Assembly: GCF_003259845.1 (NCBI RefSeq)
Contig: NZ_QLMJ01000004.1
Span: forward strand, 124,001-188,000
Length of the DNA stretch: 64,000 nucleotides
Source: Actinoplanes lutulentus
GTDB lineage: Bacteria; Actinomycetota; Actinomycetes; Mycobacteriales; Micromonosporaceae
Direction: 5' to 3'
The position numbers were made by a program, and so were the translations under genes. Positions 16,813 to 28,113 of this stretch are shown here, one piece after another; within the stretch, counting starts at the first letter, position 1; every line of letters begins with the position of its first letter. A model generated the notes under the pieces. The model ran no database searches and had not been told where the DNA came from. It saw only the letters and a program-made list of their open reading frames with translations.

Positions 16813-18321
16813 TCAGTCGAGTTCTGAATAGCTGAATGCCGACGCCGCGGTGTAGCGGCTCGATGTGCCGCCACCCGTCTTGAAGCCGACCGCCACCGGA
16901 CCGGCAGCGGTGGCCGCCGGGACGGTGCAGACGAACGCGGTGGTGGTCCGAGGTGCCGGCTTGCAGGTGGCCGGGTTCGCGCCGAACGTGAAGTCGGTGG
17001 CCGAGTCGGTACCGGCCACCGAGATCTTCACGGATTTGCCGCCGGCGAGGGCGTCGCTGGTCACCGACATGTTGGTGATCACCGGCGCGACCGGGAGCGT
17101 GGCCGAGGGCCCGGCCGTCACGTCCTGCAGGATGGTCAGGGTCAGGGTGTCGGTGGTCATCGACGGCAGGTTCACCCGTAGGTGGGTCGAGTCGACCCAG
17201 GCGGTCTGCAGCTTCGTGGTGCCCCACTTCACGCTGATCTTCTCAGCGGTGAACGCCTTCGAGCTGTCACCGACCGTGCCGCCGGTGACCGCGAGGGTGT
17301 GCTGACCGCCGTTCGCCCGCAGGAACTGGGTGCCGCCGGCGTTGTCGAAGGTGAGCGGGCCCCGATAGATGAGCTTGGCGGCGTCGGAGGCGCGCGACGC
17401 ACCGGTGGCGGTGGCGACCTGCACCGGGACGGTACCGGCCTCCGCCTCCGGGATCACGGCGTTGATCTGGGTGGCCGAGACGATGGTGAACGAGGTCGCC
17501 GGTGCGTCGCCGATGGTCACCGCGGACTCGTCGGTCTCGTCCACGCCGAGGAAGCCCTCCCCCACGATCTGCACGGTGGCGCCGCCCGCGGTGCTCACCC
17601 GGGTCGGCGACACCCGGGTGATCACCGGGTAGTAGTCGACAGTGCCGGTGGAGGGCGGACCGGCCACACCGGCCTGGATCAGAGTCACCGTGGCGGAGGC
17701 CGCAGTGCCGGTCGGCGGGACGGTGATCCGCACGTGCGTGGCGTCCACCCAGGCGACAGTGGCGCTCTCCTCGCCGACGGCGGCGCTGATCCGCATGCCC
17801 CGGAACGCCGCGGCGGTGGCGCCGATGGTGCCGCCGCTGACCGTACCGATGATCTTGGCGCCGCCGGCCGCGCTGGCCTGGACGTCCGCGATCTCGACGC
17901 CGAACCCCTGCTGGTAGGTGAACTTGCCGGTCGACTCGCCGGAGCCGTCCGAGCCGGTCACCTTCACGGTCACCGGGCCGGCCGTGCCGGGCGGGCTGAC
18001 CGCGGTCAGCTCCTTGTCCGACCTGATCACGAACTTGGTCGCCGCGACATCGCCGAACGTGACCGCGTCCGGGTTCGTGCGATCCAGCGTGAGGAAGTTC
18101 GTCCCGCGCACGGTGACGGCGGTGCCGCCGGCCTGTGCGCCGCTGGTCGGCGTGAAACTCGTGACCGTTGGGAGGGCGAGGACGCCGGCCCGGGCCGGTG
18201 AGGACGCCGGGGCGCCCGCGGCCGCGAGGACCGCGCCGGGATGCACCACGACCACCGAAAATCCGGTGACCGCGGCGGCGACGATAGCGGTGGCCCTGCG
18301 GGCCCGAGTTCTGTTACCCAC
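16813..18321 (-). CDS. Secreted IPT/TIG-domain protein, long form, copy 2
   Basis: 502 residues with the same architecture as 14235-15767. The signal peptide is NRTRARRATAIVAAAVTGFS (to about AVLAAAG). TIG1 is VTSFTPTSGAQAGGTAVTVR and the second module GGAKIIGTVSGGTIGATAAA. TIG2 is ITRVSPTRVSTAGGATVQIV and the second module GGQHTLAVTGGTVGDSSKAF. The C-terminal Cys pair (ATCKPAP, FVCTVP) precedes FSYSELD. The two long forms are clearly paralogous but diverged, so the duplication is not recent. No anchor motif is present. Confidence 0.82.
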   Translation of the reverse strand: MGNRTRARRATAIVAAAVTGFSVVVVHPGAVLAAAGAPASSPARAGVLALPTVTSFTPTSGAQAGGTAVTVRGTNFLTLDRTNPDAVTFGDVAATKFVIRSDKELTAVSPPGTAGPVTVKVTGSDGSGESTGKFTYQQGFGVEIADVQASAAGGAKIIGTVSGGTIGATAAAFRGMRISAAVGEESATVAWVDATHVRITVPPTGTAASATVTLIQAGVAGPPSTGTVDYYPVITRVSPTRVSTAGGATVQIVGEGFLGVDETDESAVTIGDAPATSFTIVSATQINAVIPEAEAGTVPVQVATATGASRASDAAKLIYRGPLTFDNAGGTQFLRANGGQHTLAVTGGTVGDSSKAFTAEKISVKWGTTKLQTAWVDSTHLRVNLPSMTTDTLTLTILQDVTAGPSATLPVAPVITNMSVTSDALAGGKSVKISVAGTDSATDFTFGANPATCKPAPRTTTAFVCTVPAATAAGPVAVGFKTGGGTSSRYTAASAFSYSELD

Positions 18322-18378
18322 GAGGACCCTATCGGCCGCCGAGGCCCCGAATTTTGCCTAATCCGGCGAGCAGCCTGA

Positions 18379-20857
<2,479 letters not shown>

Positions 20858-20864
20858 CTAGCTA

Positions 20865-22358
20865 TTACAGGTTGCCCTTGATCGCGGTGATCAGCTCACC
20901 GTTGGTGGTGTCACCGGAGAGCTCCCAGAAGAACGCGCCGCCGAGACCCTGGTTCTTCGCGTAGGTCATCTTGCCGGCGATGGTCGACGGGGTGTCGTAG
21001 CTCCACCAGTTGTTGCCGCAGAAGGCGTATGCCGTGCCGCCGACGGTTCCGGTGGCCGGGCACTTGGTCTTGAGGACCTTGTAGTCCTCGATACCCGCCT
21101 CGTAGGTGCCGGTGGCAGCGCCCGTGGCCGAGCCGCCCGGCGCCGCCTGGGTGACCCCGGTCCAGCCGCGGCCGTAGAAGCCGATGCCGAGCAGGATCTT
21201 GGCCGCCGGAACGCCCTTGCTCTTCAGCTTCTGGATCGCGGCGTCGGAGTTGAAGCCGGCCTGCGGGATACCGGTGTACGAGGTCAGCGGCGAGTGCGGG
21301 GCGGTCGGGCCCGCGGCGTTGAACGCGCCGAAGTAGTCGTACGTCATCGGAAAGACCTTGTCGAGCTTCGCGATGCCGGAGGCGTAGTCGGCGACGTCGA
21401 GCTTGCCGCCGTTGCTGCCGTCGGCGGAGATCGCCGAGGTGATCAGGTTGCTGGAGCCGAACTTGGTGCGCAGCGCCGAGATGACGTTGGCGTACGCGGC
21501 CGGGCCACTGGTGTCACAGGTGAGACCACAGGCGTTCGGGTACTCCCAGTCGACGTCGATGCCGTCGAACACGTCGGCCCAGCGCGAGTCCTCGACCATG
21601 TTGTAGCAGGACTCGGCGAACGCAGCCGGGTTCTTGGCCGCGTCGGAGAAGCCACCGGACCAGGTCCAGCCACCCATCGAGTAGATGACCTTGAGGTGCG
21701 GGTACTTCGCCTTCAGCTTGCGGAGCTGGTTGAACGAGCCACGCAGCGGCTGGTCCCAGGTGTCCGCGACGCCGTCCACGCTCTCCGCGGCGGTGTACGC
21801 CTTCTCGTAGTCCGCGTACGAGTCACCGATCGAGCACTTGCCGCCCGTGGTGTTGCCGAACGCGTACAGGATGTGGGTCAGCTTCGAGGCGGAACCCGAC
21901 GTGTCGATGTTCTTCACGTGGTAACCGCGGCCGTAAACGCCCCACTCGGCGAAGTAGCCGACGACCCACTTGCTGCCGGTCGGCGGGTTCGTGGTCGGGC
22001 TGGTCGTCGGCGGCGTCGTGGGCGGCGTCGTCGGCGTGGTGGTGGGCGGCGTGGTGGGGGTCGTGGTCGGAGTCGTCGTCGGCGGCGTGGTCGGCGTGGT
22101 GCCGCCGTCGCAGACGCCGTTGTCGATCCAGACGGCCCACTGGGTGCTGTTGGTCGCCGGGGACTCGTTCTGGGTCCACCACTTGGCGGTGTAGTTATGG
22201 CCGCTCTGCGAGGCGACGTTGTCCTTCACATAAACGGCGGTGGAGCTCCAGGGGGTGGCGCATGCTGCGGCGGCTGACGCGGACACGACCGGGACCGCGA
22301 CACTTGCCGCGAGCACGACCGCGCCGGCGAAGATCGCCCGGCGGGCGGTTTTCTGCAC
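20865..22358 (-). CDS. Secreted GH18 chitinase with N-terminal chitin-binding module
   Basis: 497 residues. A signal peptide ([20 protein letters not shown], to about SASAAA) is followed by a CBM5/12-like module with the aromatic residues W, Y and WW in [10 protein letters not shown] (about 30-85). A Thr/Pro linker and a GH18 barrel follow. The barrel carries [11 protein letters not shown], the DxxDxDxE motif whose Glu is the acid catalyst, and MTYDYFGAF, another substrate-site motif. It hydrolyses chitin outside the cell. GTG 22358 has GAGGAG 8 nt upstream. A palindrome GGAAA-C-TTTCC lies just upstream and a hairpin ends the gene. Confidence 0.94.
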   Translation of the reverse strand: MQKTARRAIFAGAVVLAASVAVPVVSASAAAACATPWSSTAVYVKDNVASQSGHNYTAKWWTQNESPATNSTQWAVWIDNGVCDGGTTPTTPPTTTPTTTPTTPPTTTPTTPPTTPPTTSPTTNPPTGSKWVVGYFAEWGVYGRGYHVKNIDTSGSASKLTHILYAFGNTTGGKCSIGDSYADYEKAYTAAESVDGVADTWDQPLRGSFNQLRKLKAKYPHLKVIYSMGGWTWSGGFSDAAKNPAAFAESCYNMVEDSRWADVFDGIDVDWEYPNACGLTCDTSGPAAYANVISALRTKFGSSNLITSAISADGSNGGKLDVADYASGIAKLDKVFPMTYDYFGAFNAAGPTAPHSPLTSYTGIPQAGFNSDAAIQKLKSKGVPAAKILLGIGFYGRGWTGVTQAAPGGSATGAATGTYEAGIEDYKVLKTKCPATGTVGGTAYAFCGNNWWSYDTPSTIAGKMTYAKNQGLGGAFFWELSGDTTNGELITAIKGNL

Positions 22359-22378
22359 GGGGATGTCTCCTCAAACAG

Positions 22379-22395
22379 TTAGGAAACTTTCCAAA
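22379..22395. promoter_or_regulatory. Candidate sugar-response operator upstream of the chitinase
   Basis: The sequence TTAGGAAACTTTCCAAA contains the palindrome GGAAA-C-TTTCC (22382-22392), 20 bp before the chitinase RBS/start region. A second palindrome, GACCTT-T-AAGGTC, lies at about 22451-22463. Either could be a repressor site; the regulator is unknown. Confidence 0.45.
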
Positions 22396-22530
22396 GAGAG
22401 GGATGCAGAGACCGTAGTCACATCGATTAACAACAGTCAAGCAAGGTGGGGACCTTTAAGGTCTGTTTAACATCGGGAAGCTGGCGATGACGGCGTGCGT
22501 TCATACGGGCACTGCGCGTAGTCTTAGATC

Positions 22531-22602
22531 ATGACCATCTTCGACGTCAGCATTGGCGCCCCCACCCACTGCGCGACCGATTTGGACTATCCCCGCCGAT
22601 GA
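22531..22602 (+). CDS. Possible 23-codon leader peptide upstream of the DUF429 gene
   Basis: ATG at 22531 opens a 23-codon frame ending TGA at 22600-22602. The stop overlaps the DUF429 start as ATGA. TAGTCT at 22520-22525 is a -10-like hexamer 5 nt before this ATG, so the message may be leaderless and begin with this peptide. Translation through it would then feed the DUF429 start by coupling. No known motif is present, and it could also be chance. Confidence 0.35.
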   Translation: MTIFDVSIGAPTHCATDLDYPRR

Positions 22603-23276
22603 GCATCCACGTGATCGGGGTCGACGCGTACGCGCTCGGCTGGGTCGGCGTCGAGCTCCGGGACGGCGCCTTCGGGCGCGCGGTGCTGGCGTCCACTCTC
22701 TACGAGATCGTCGCGGGCAGCTCCGGCGCCGCGGTGATCGGCGTCGACATCCCCCTAGGCATGCTTCCCGACCGATGGCGATCCGCCGACACCCTCGCCG
22801 CCGACCAGCTCGGACCACGCCGCAGCAGCGTCTTCCGGGTGCCACCCCGTCCGGTCTGGATGGAGCAGGACTTCACCTCGGCGAACCGGCTCTGCCGCGA
22901 GCTGACCGGCGCCGGCCTGAGCCGCCAGTCCTGGGCGCTGCGGCCCAAGCTCCTGGAGGCGAACGCCATCTGGGAGAAACACCCGAGCCTGCTCTTCGAG
23001 GCCCACCCCGAGCTGTCCTTCCGGACCATGGCGGGAGAGCCTCTTCCGTACGCTAAAAAGACCTGGAGCGGTCAGGCCCGGCGCCGGGAGCTCCTGGCCC
23101 GTAACGGGATCGTCCTCCCGGACCAGCTCGGCCCGGCGGGGCAGGCGCCGCCGGACGACATCCTGGACGCCGCCGCGGTCGCCTGGACCGCGCACCGGGT
23201 CGCGACCGGCACCGGGCTGAGCCACCCGAGCCCGCCCGAGGAGGACAACGGCTCGCGGATCGCCATCTGGTATTGA
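22599..23276 (+). CDS. DUF429 family protein
   Basis: 225 residues with the DUF429 layout. IGVDAYALGWVGVEL is an RNase-H-like first strand with an acidic residue. AVIGVDIPLGM carries a second Asp, and RRSSVFRVPPRPVW is the usual conserved block. FEAHPELSFRTMAG and DDILDAAAVAWTAHR, with a DDxxDA pattern, complete it. Conserved acidic residues suggest a nuclease-like fold, but no activity is established for the family to my knowledge. ATG 22599 overlaps a 23-codon ORF by ATGA. It stands alone between the chitinase and the SCO252x cassette. Confidence 0.85.
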   Translation: MSIHVIGVDAYALGWVGVELRDGAFGRAVLASTLYEIVAGSSGAAVIGVDIPLGMLPDRWRSADTLAADQLGPRRSSVFRVPPRPVWMEQDFTSANRLCRELTGAGLSRQSWALRPKLLEANAIWEKHPSLLFEAHPELSFRTMAGEPLPYAKKTWSGQARRRELLARNGIVLPDQLGPAGQAPPDDILDAAAVAWTAHRVATGTGLSHPSPPEEDNGSRIAIWY

Positions 23277-23420
23277 TCCACTTTCGGCCGTGGAGCGCGG
23301 ATTGTAGCCTTTCGGTTACGATCCGCGCTTCCGTCGTACAGGCGGATCACCGGCGAGCGTCTACTTTGTAAACTGGCGTCTCACCAGGCCCCTACTCCGC
23401 GAGCGGTAGGTGACTCCGCT

Positions 23421-25274
23421 ATGAGGGTTCAGCCCCGGCAGCAGCTTCTGGAGATCTGGCAAGCGGTGGTCGAGCACTCCTATCGCGACGGCGAGTGGCA
23501 GTGGGGCGGCCGCGACGGCCGTAACTCCATCAGCGATGCGGAACAGCTGCTCTGTGTCCTCGGCCCGGCCACCGGGATCGAGCAGTTCGCGCTCGACTCA
23601 CCGGAGCGTGTCGCCGACGACGTCCAGGCCGCCATGAAACCGCTCGGTGGCGTGATGGACATCCCGCTCACCCTGCTGGAAGCCGTCGAGGCGTACCTGA
23701 CGACGTACACCGACAAGAACGGCACGCCGATCTTCGCGGCCGAGAGCTACTTCCGCGGGCTGCCCGGCGAGGACATCGCGTCGCTGAACCCGCAGCAGCT
23801 CGCCCAGCCGGTGGTCGACTCGTTCGCCATCTCGCTCTCCCTGTCGCTGGCGACCATCGGTTTCGCCCGGCAGTTCCGCAAGAGCCTGAAACGCCGCAGC
23901 TCACGGTCCGAGATCGACCGCCTCGAAGCGATGGCGAGCAAACGGCTCTCCGCCGCGATGGTGGGCCTGCTGCGCAGCTTCACGGTCAACATCTTCGACG
24001 TGGACTCCCGCGACGGCCGCGCCCTGTGCCGCACTGTCAACCAGCGCAACCTCTCCACCCGGCGGATCGTCCCGATGATCCAGGAGACGCTGCGGGAGAT
24101 CCGGGCCAGCCTGCGCGACGTGACGATGGGTTCCGGCGCCGGCGTGGCCGACGAGCTGGACCACCCGGACCGGCTCTTCGAGTGCGGCTGGAGCTGGGGA
24201 GTGGTCCGTGACGCACCGGCCATCATCACCAGCCAGGAGGTCGGCGACCAGCTGCCCGGCCTGGCCGAGCCGGCGCCCTACATCTACTTCACCACGGTGG
24301 CGCTGGACGCCATCGAGGCGCTCTTCTCGACCCGGACCCGGCAGCTGGGCCTGCTCAACGAGGAACAGCTGCGCCTCGCACAGGGACTTCAGCTGCGCTG
24401 GGACCTGACCCAGTCGTACTGGTCGAAGATCGCGGTGCCGAGCGGCGGCGGCCGCTGGCCGCTGGAGGACATCCCCTGGCAGCGCACCACGGAGAAAGAG
24501 TCCGAATACTTCTCCCTGCACGTCTCCTCGATCGTCGTCCAGGACCTGGTCCGCAAGCGTGCCGGCGACGCCGACCTGGACCGGGTCGGCAAGGTGCTCG
24601 AAGAGCTGGCGAACCGATCCCGGATCAACCGCCGGGTCTTCGCCGGCGACCAGTCCTATCTGCTGCATGCGCCCGGCTTCCCGATCAACCTGGGCGGCAG
24701 CGACGACCAGGGCGGGCCGCAGCTGACCTGGATGATGTCCGACTTCGCACCGCTGCTGCTGAAACGGACCATCAGCCTGGCCGGGCTGCTCGGCGACCCG
24801 CAGCTGCGCGGCCGGATGCTCGCGCTGGCCGACGAGATCTGGAGCCACCTGGACTCCCGGCGCCTGCTCGACGACCGCCGCCGCGGGCTCTGGGACCAGC
24901 CGGGCCTGGTGTTCGAGGAGTACGACAACATCTTCGACGCGCCCTCCTGGTACCACACGAAACGTGTCGTCGACTGTCTGATCACCGCGGCCCAGGTGAT
25001 CACCGAGCCACCACTGCGCAGCGACGAGCTCGCCGGTTTCGCCGGTGACCTGCTGAGCGAGGCCGAGCACATCTACGACCAGGAGCTGCTACAGGGCTCA
25101 CCGAACGGCGGGCACGCCATGCAGATGGACCTGCTGGCACTGGCCGCCAAGCTCAAGCGCGGCCGGGCCATCCGTGACGAACGGCCCGGCACCGCGTCGG
25201 CCCTCGCCATCGACGTGCTGCTCACCCTGGACCGGTTCGCCGCCGCCCGCAGCGATCTCGACGGCGAGTCGTGA
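23421..25274 (+). CDS. SCO2524-like protein of unknown function
   Basis: 617 residues, soluble and mainly helical, with no signal peptide or clear enzymatic motif. The N-terminus RVQPRQQLLEIWQAVVEHSY and the segment GGRDGRNSISDAEQLLCVLG match what I recall of the SCO2524 family. A central Ser-rich hydrophobic stretch (VDSFAISLSLSLATIGFARQ) may be a buried helix. The C-terminal half has many charged helices (LRGRMLALADEIWSHLDSRR). It is the first gene of a tightly overlapping trio with a ParA-like and an SCO2522-like protein, so the three probably act together. Confidence 0.75.
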   Translation: MRVQPRQQLLEIWQAVVEHSYRDGEWQWGGRDGRNSISDAEQLLCVLGPATGIEQFALDSPERVADDVQAAMKPLGGVMDIPLTLLEAVEAYLTTYTDKNGTPIFAAESYFRGLPGEDIASLNPQQLAQPVVDSFAISLSLSLATIGFARQFRKSLKRRSSRSEIDRLEAMASKRLSAAMVGLLRSFTVNIFDVDSRDGRALCRTVNQRNLSTRRIVPMIQETLREIRASLRDVTMGSGAGVADELDHPDRLFECGWSWGVVRDAPAIITSQEVGDQLPGLAEPAPYIYFTTVALDAIEALFSTRTRQLGLLNEEQLRLAQGLQLRWDLTQSYWSKIAVPSGGGRWPLEDIPWQRTTEKESEYFSLHVSSIVVQDLVRKRAGDADLDRVGKVLEELANRSRINRRVFAGDQSYLLHAPGFPINLGGSDDQGGPQLTWMMSDFAPLLLKRTISLAGLLGDPQLRGRMLALADEIWSHLDSRRLLDDRRRGLWDQPGLVFEEYDNIFDAPSWYHTKRVVDCLITAAQVITEPPLRSDELAGFAGDLLSEAEHIYDQELLQGSPNGGHAMQMDLLALAAKLKRGRAIRDERPGTASALAIDVLLTLDRFAAARSDLDGES

Positions 25275-26179
25275 CCATGCTGGTCTTCGCCACCTCCGAC
25301 AAGGGGGGAACCGGTCGTTCGGTGACGACGAGCAACGTCGCGTACCAGAGCGCGCTCGCCGGCAACGACGTCTGCTACCTGGACTTCGACTTCGGGTCGC
25401 CGACCGCGGGTTCGGTCTTCGACGTCGACTCGGGGCGTCTCGGCGTGCGGGGAGGCGGCCTCCATTCGTACCTTCTGGGCAACGTGGCCGAGCCGCACCG
25501 CATCGACGTCTTCGCCGAGACCGAGCGGGACAGCGTCAAGGACCGGGCGTACGACGCGGGCCGGCTGATCCTGATGCCCGGCGACATCGGCGTCGGCGAG
25601 TTCCCCAGCAGCCCCGAGCAGGTCCGCCGCTGCGCGACCCTGATCAAGCGGCTGATCGTCGAGTTCGACATCTGCTTCGTCGACCTGAGCGCCGGCCGGT
25701 CGTACGCACTGCAGATGGCACTGGCCGCGGCGAAACAGCTGAACGGCGTGAAGACCCGCTGGCTGGTCTACCACCGGTGGACGAAACAGCACGTCATCGC
25801 GGCCGCCGCCCTGGTGCACGGCGATCACGGGATCCTGGAGGCCGGCGAGGACCTGGGCTTCGATCGGGAAGAACTGCTGTCGTCGCTGCGGTTCGTGCGG
25901 ACCGCGCTTGTCGACCCGTCCCGGCCCGGCCTCACCTCCCAGCAGGCCGTGTGGATCACCGAGTGGGACGGCAAACTGCAGGCCATCGCGCAGGCCGAGG
26001 GTGCCGGGCCGCTCTGGCTGCTGCACACCGTGCCGCTCGATCCGGTTCTCCAGTGGCGCGAGCAGCTGATCACCGCCCACGACGTGAACAACATCGGCAT
26101 CGCCAACGAGCGGACCGCCGACGCGTTCAAGCGGCTGTCCGAGCTGCTCCTCGACGACAAGGCCTGGGAGGTCCGGTGA
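25271..26179 (+). CDS. SCO2523-like variant P-loop (ParA/MinD-like) protein
   Basis: About 302 residues with a SIMIBI-class fold. The deviant Walker A reads SDKGGTGRSVTTSNVA: KGGTGK in ParA/MinD is KGGTGR here, so the lysine that contacts the phosphates is Arg. YLDFDFGSPTAGSVFDV carries switch-I/Walker A' Asp residues, and ICFVDLSAGRSYALQMAL is the Walker B region with Asp. Nucleotide may be bound differently or not hydrolysed. GTG 25271 overlaps the upstream stop (GTGA); ATG 25277 is the alternative. It is the middle gene of the cassette. Confidence 0.8.
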   Translation: MTMLVFATSDKGGTGRSVTTSNVAYQSALAGNDVCYLDFDFGSPTAGSVFDVDSGRLGVRGGGLHSYLLGNVAEPHRIDVFAETERDSVKDRAYDAGRLILMPGDIGVGEFPSSPEQVRRCATLIKRLIVEFDICFVDLSAGRSYALQMALAAAKQLNGVKTRWLVYHRWTKQHVIAAAALVHGDHGILEAGEDLGFDREELLSSLRFVRTALVDPSRPGLTSQQAVWITEWDGKLQAIAQAEGAGPLWLLHTVPLDPVLQWREQLITAHDVNNIGIANERTADAFKRLSELLLDDKAWEVR

Positions 26180-27156
26180 CCGGCCCGGAAACCACGTTCC
26201 AGGAGCGGTCGGCGCAGCCACGGGTCGAGCAGCTTCCGCTGGCACACGTCTCGATCGAGCTGGGCCACCTCTACATGGAGGATTACGCCGGCGGCATCGA
26301 GCAGCTGCGGCGGCACTTCCGCGAGGTGCGGCCCTGGGTCGCCGCCGCGCACGACCGCATCGCCGGGGTTCTCGGGCCGGGAAAGAGCCCGCGGATCAGC
26401 ACGTGTTTCCTGGTGGACGACTACTTCACCACGTTCAGCAGCCCGGACGAGGTGATCGCCCAGCTCGTCGAGGCGGCCGGCGACAACGGGCTGACCATCG
26501 ATTACGTGGCCCGCGAGGCCGGCTGCGCCGACGCCGGTGATGTCCGCCCGGCCGAACTGGTGCTGGACCGGCTGGTCGCCGATCCGCAGCCCGGCACCGA
26601 CGGCGTGTGGCCGCCACCGCAGGACAGCGGCTGGCTCACCAACGGCGACCGGCCGCCCGGCTCGTCCACGCAGCCCGCGATGAGCCGCCGCCTGGGCTGG
26701 CAGCCACCGACGGAGAACGCCAAGAACCGCCACTCGATCTTCCTGGCCGTCGAGATCTTCTCCGAGGAACCCGGCGGCCGGCAGTGGTCCTGCCCCTACC
26801 TCGCGTCGGTCTGGCAGCTGCTGCGGCTCGGCATGCTTCGGTACGAAGGACGCCCGGTGGCCCCGCCGCAGCCGGTCGGCGATCGGTTGCCGTCCAGCTG
26901 GGCGGAGATGCCGGCGATCCTGCGGCTCAATCCGCATGCTCAGCCGTTCAGCGCGTACCGGACGTTGTCCATGCTGGCCCGGCGCTTCCAGAACATCGAG
27001 GCGGCGGTCGGCGTGGTGCTCAGCCAGGTGAACGTCGACGAGGAGGTACGTCTCCAGATCAGCAAGCGCGCCGCGGGTGAGAGCTTCGCGCTCCCCCACG
27101 ATCTGGTGCAGCGGATCTCGTACGTCTTCGACGGCGACACGACCCAGGTGCTGTGA
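26176..27156 (+). CDS. SCO2522-like protein of unknown function
   Basis: 326 residues from GTG 26176, which overlaps the P-loop gene stop by GTGA. The block LPLAHVSIELGHLYMEDYAG and the following ISTCFLVDDYFTTFSSP are, by recall, diagnostic of the SCO2522 family. CPYLASVWQLLRLGM is another conserved-looking stretch. No signal peptide, membrane helix or known catalytic motif is seen. Its stop codon directly abuts the stop of the convergent membrane protein gene with no spacer. The function is unknown; it is inferred to work with the two upstream gene products. Confidence 0.75.
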   Translation: MTGPETTFQERSAQPRVEQLPLAHVSIELGHLYMEDYAGGIEQLRRHFREVRPWVAAAHDRIAGVLGPGKSPRISTCFLVDDYFTTFSSPDEVIAQLVEAAGDNGLTIDYVAREAGCADAGDVRPAELVLDRLVADPQPGTDGVWPPPQDSGWLTNGDRPPGSSTQPAMSRRLGWQPPTENAKNRHSIFLAVEIFSEEPGGRQWSCPYLASVWQLLRLGMLRYEGRPVAPPQPVGDRLPSSWAEMPAILRLNPHAQPFSAYRTLSMLARRFQNIEAAVGVVLSQVNVDEEVRLQISKRAAGESFALPHDLVQRISYVFDGDTTQVL

Positions 27157-28113
27157 CTATCGGGGTGTCGCCACGTCCCACAGCTCGCGGAACCGGTCGC
27201 CGCGCTCCTCGACCCGGCTGGGACGCAGCACCAGCCGGGTGTTGACCACGATCGGCGGGTTGTTCTCGTCAAGCCAGGTACCGGTCGTCACCTCGTAACT
27301 GATCACGCCGTCGAACAGCACGAAGTCGAAGAGCGAGGTGCGGCGCAGGTCGGTGGCGGTGGAGAGGTCGAGGACGCGTACCTCGACGCCGATGTCCGCG
27401 TGCTGGCGGTAAATCTTGTCGAGCGCGGTCTGCCCGCCCGGCTCGGGCCGGTCCTGGATGAATATCCGGCGGATCTTCACCCCGCGCTGCACCGCGTCAC
27501 GTTGCGAGTCCAGGTACCGCTGGCCGAGGTCGGTGGCCCACATCCCGCCGCCGTCCACCGTGGTCAGGCTGGTCGCGTCGATGCCCCGCCCGGCCGAGTG
27601 GGTGAGGCTGAGCAGCCAGTCCCGGTCCTCGCCGTCGTAGATCGCCTCGGCGCCGTCACCGAGCTCCTTGAGGAACTCCGACATCCGGGCCAGCTCGCGC
27701 TGGGCCAGCCGGTGGGCGAGCGCCGGTGATTCCGTACCGATCTTGGTGGAGTGCCGGACCAGCTGGCTCAGCAGCTCGGTCTGCACCGCGGACTCCTCGA
27801 TCAGGCCGAAGAGCTCGGTCGCCTCGCTGATCGCCCGGAACCGCTCGTCGACGCATTCTTTTATCTGGATCGCCTGATCCACCTGGCCGATCTGCACCTC
27901 GCGCAGCCGGCCCTCGAACTCCACCAGGAACTGCACCACCAGCGCCGACCCGCCGACCAGCACGGAGAGCGTGACGGACAGCAGCGGGTCCTTCTGCGCG
28001 AGGTTGGTCAGGGCGTACGCGATACCGCCGGTGATCAGCGCGACCAGAACCTTGCGCATCACCTCCGACAGGCGGCGGCCCGAGCTCCCTGCCTGCATGG
28101 ACAGCCCGCTCAC
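27157..28113 (-). CDS. Membrane protein with PLD-like C-terminal domain
   Basis: 318 residues from GTG 28113, which overlaps the stop of the SCO2521-like gene. Two N-terminal hydrophobic helices (VLVALITGGIAYALTNLA and SVTLSVLVGGSALVVQFLVE, about 23-65) precede a helical region and then an alpha/beta domain. The domain has GVKIRRIFIQD, then DKIYRQHADIGVEVRVLDLS and SLFDFVLFDGVISYEVT, a pattern resembling phospholipase-D-like domains. No full HKD motif is visible, so catalysis is doubtful. It is probably the membrane-bound member of the SCO252x cassette. The specific family was not recognised. Confidence 0.65.
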   Translation of the reverse strand: MSGLSMQAGSSGRRLSEVMRKVLVALITGGIAYALTNLAQKDPLLSVTLSVLVGGSALVVQFLVEFEGRLREVQIGQVDQAIQIKECVDERFRAISEATELFGLIEESAVQTELLSQLVRHSTKIGTESPALAHRLAQRELARMSEFLKELGDGAEAIYDGEDRDWLLSLTHSAGRGIDATSLTTVDGGGMWATDLGQRYLDSQRDAVQRGVKIRRIFIQDRPEPGGQTALDKIYRQHADIGVEVRVLDLSTATDLRRTSLFDFVLFDGVISYEVTTGTWLDENNPPIVVNTRLVLRPSRVEERGDRFRELWDVATPR

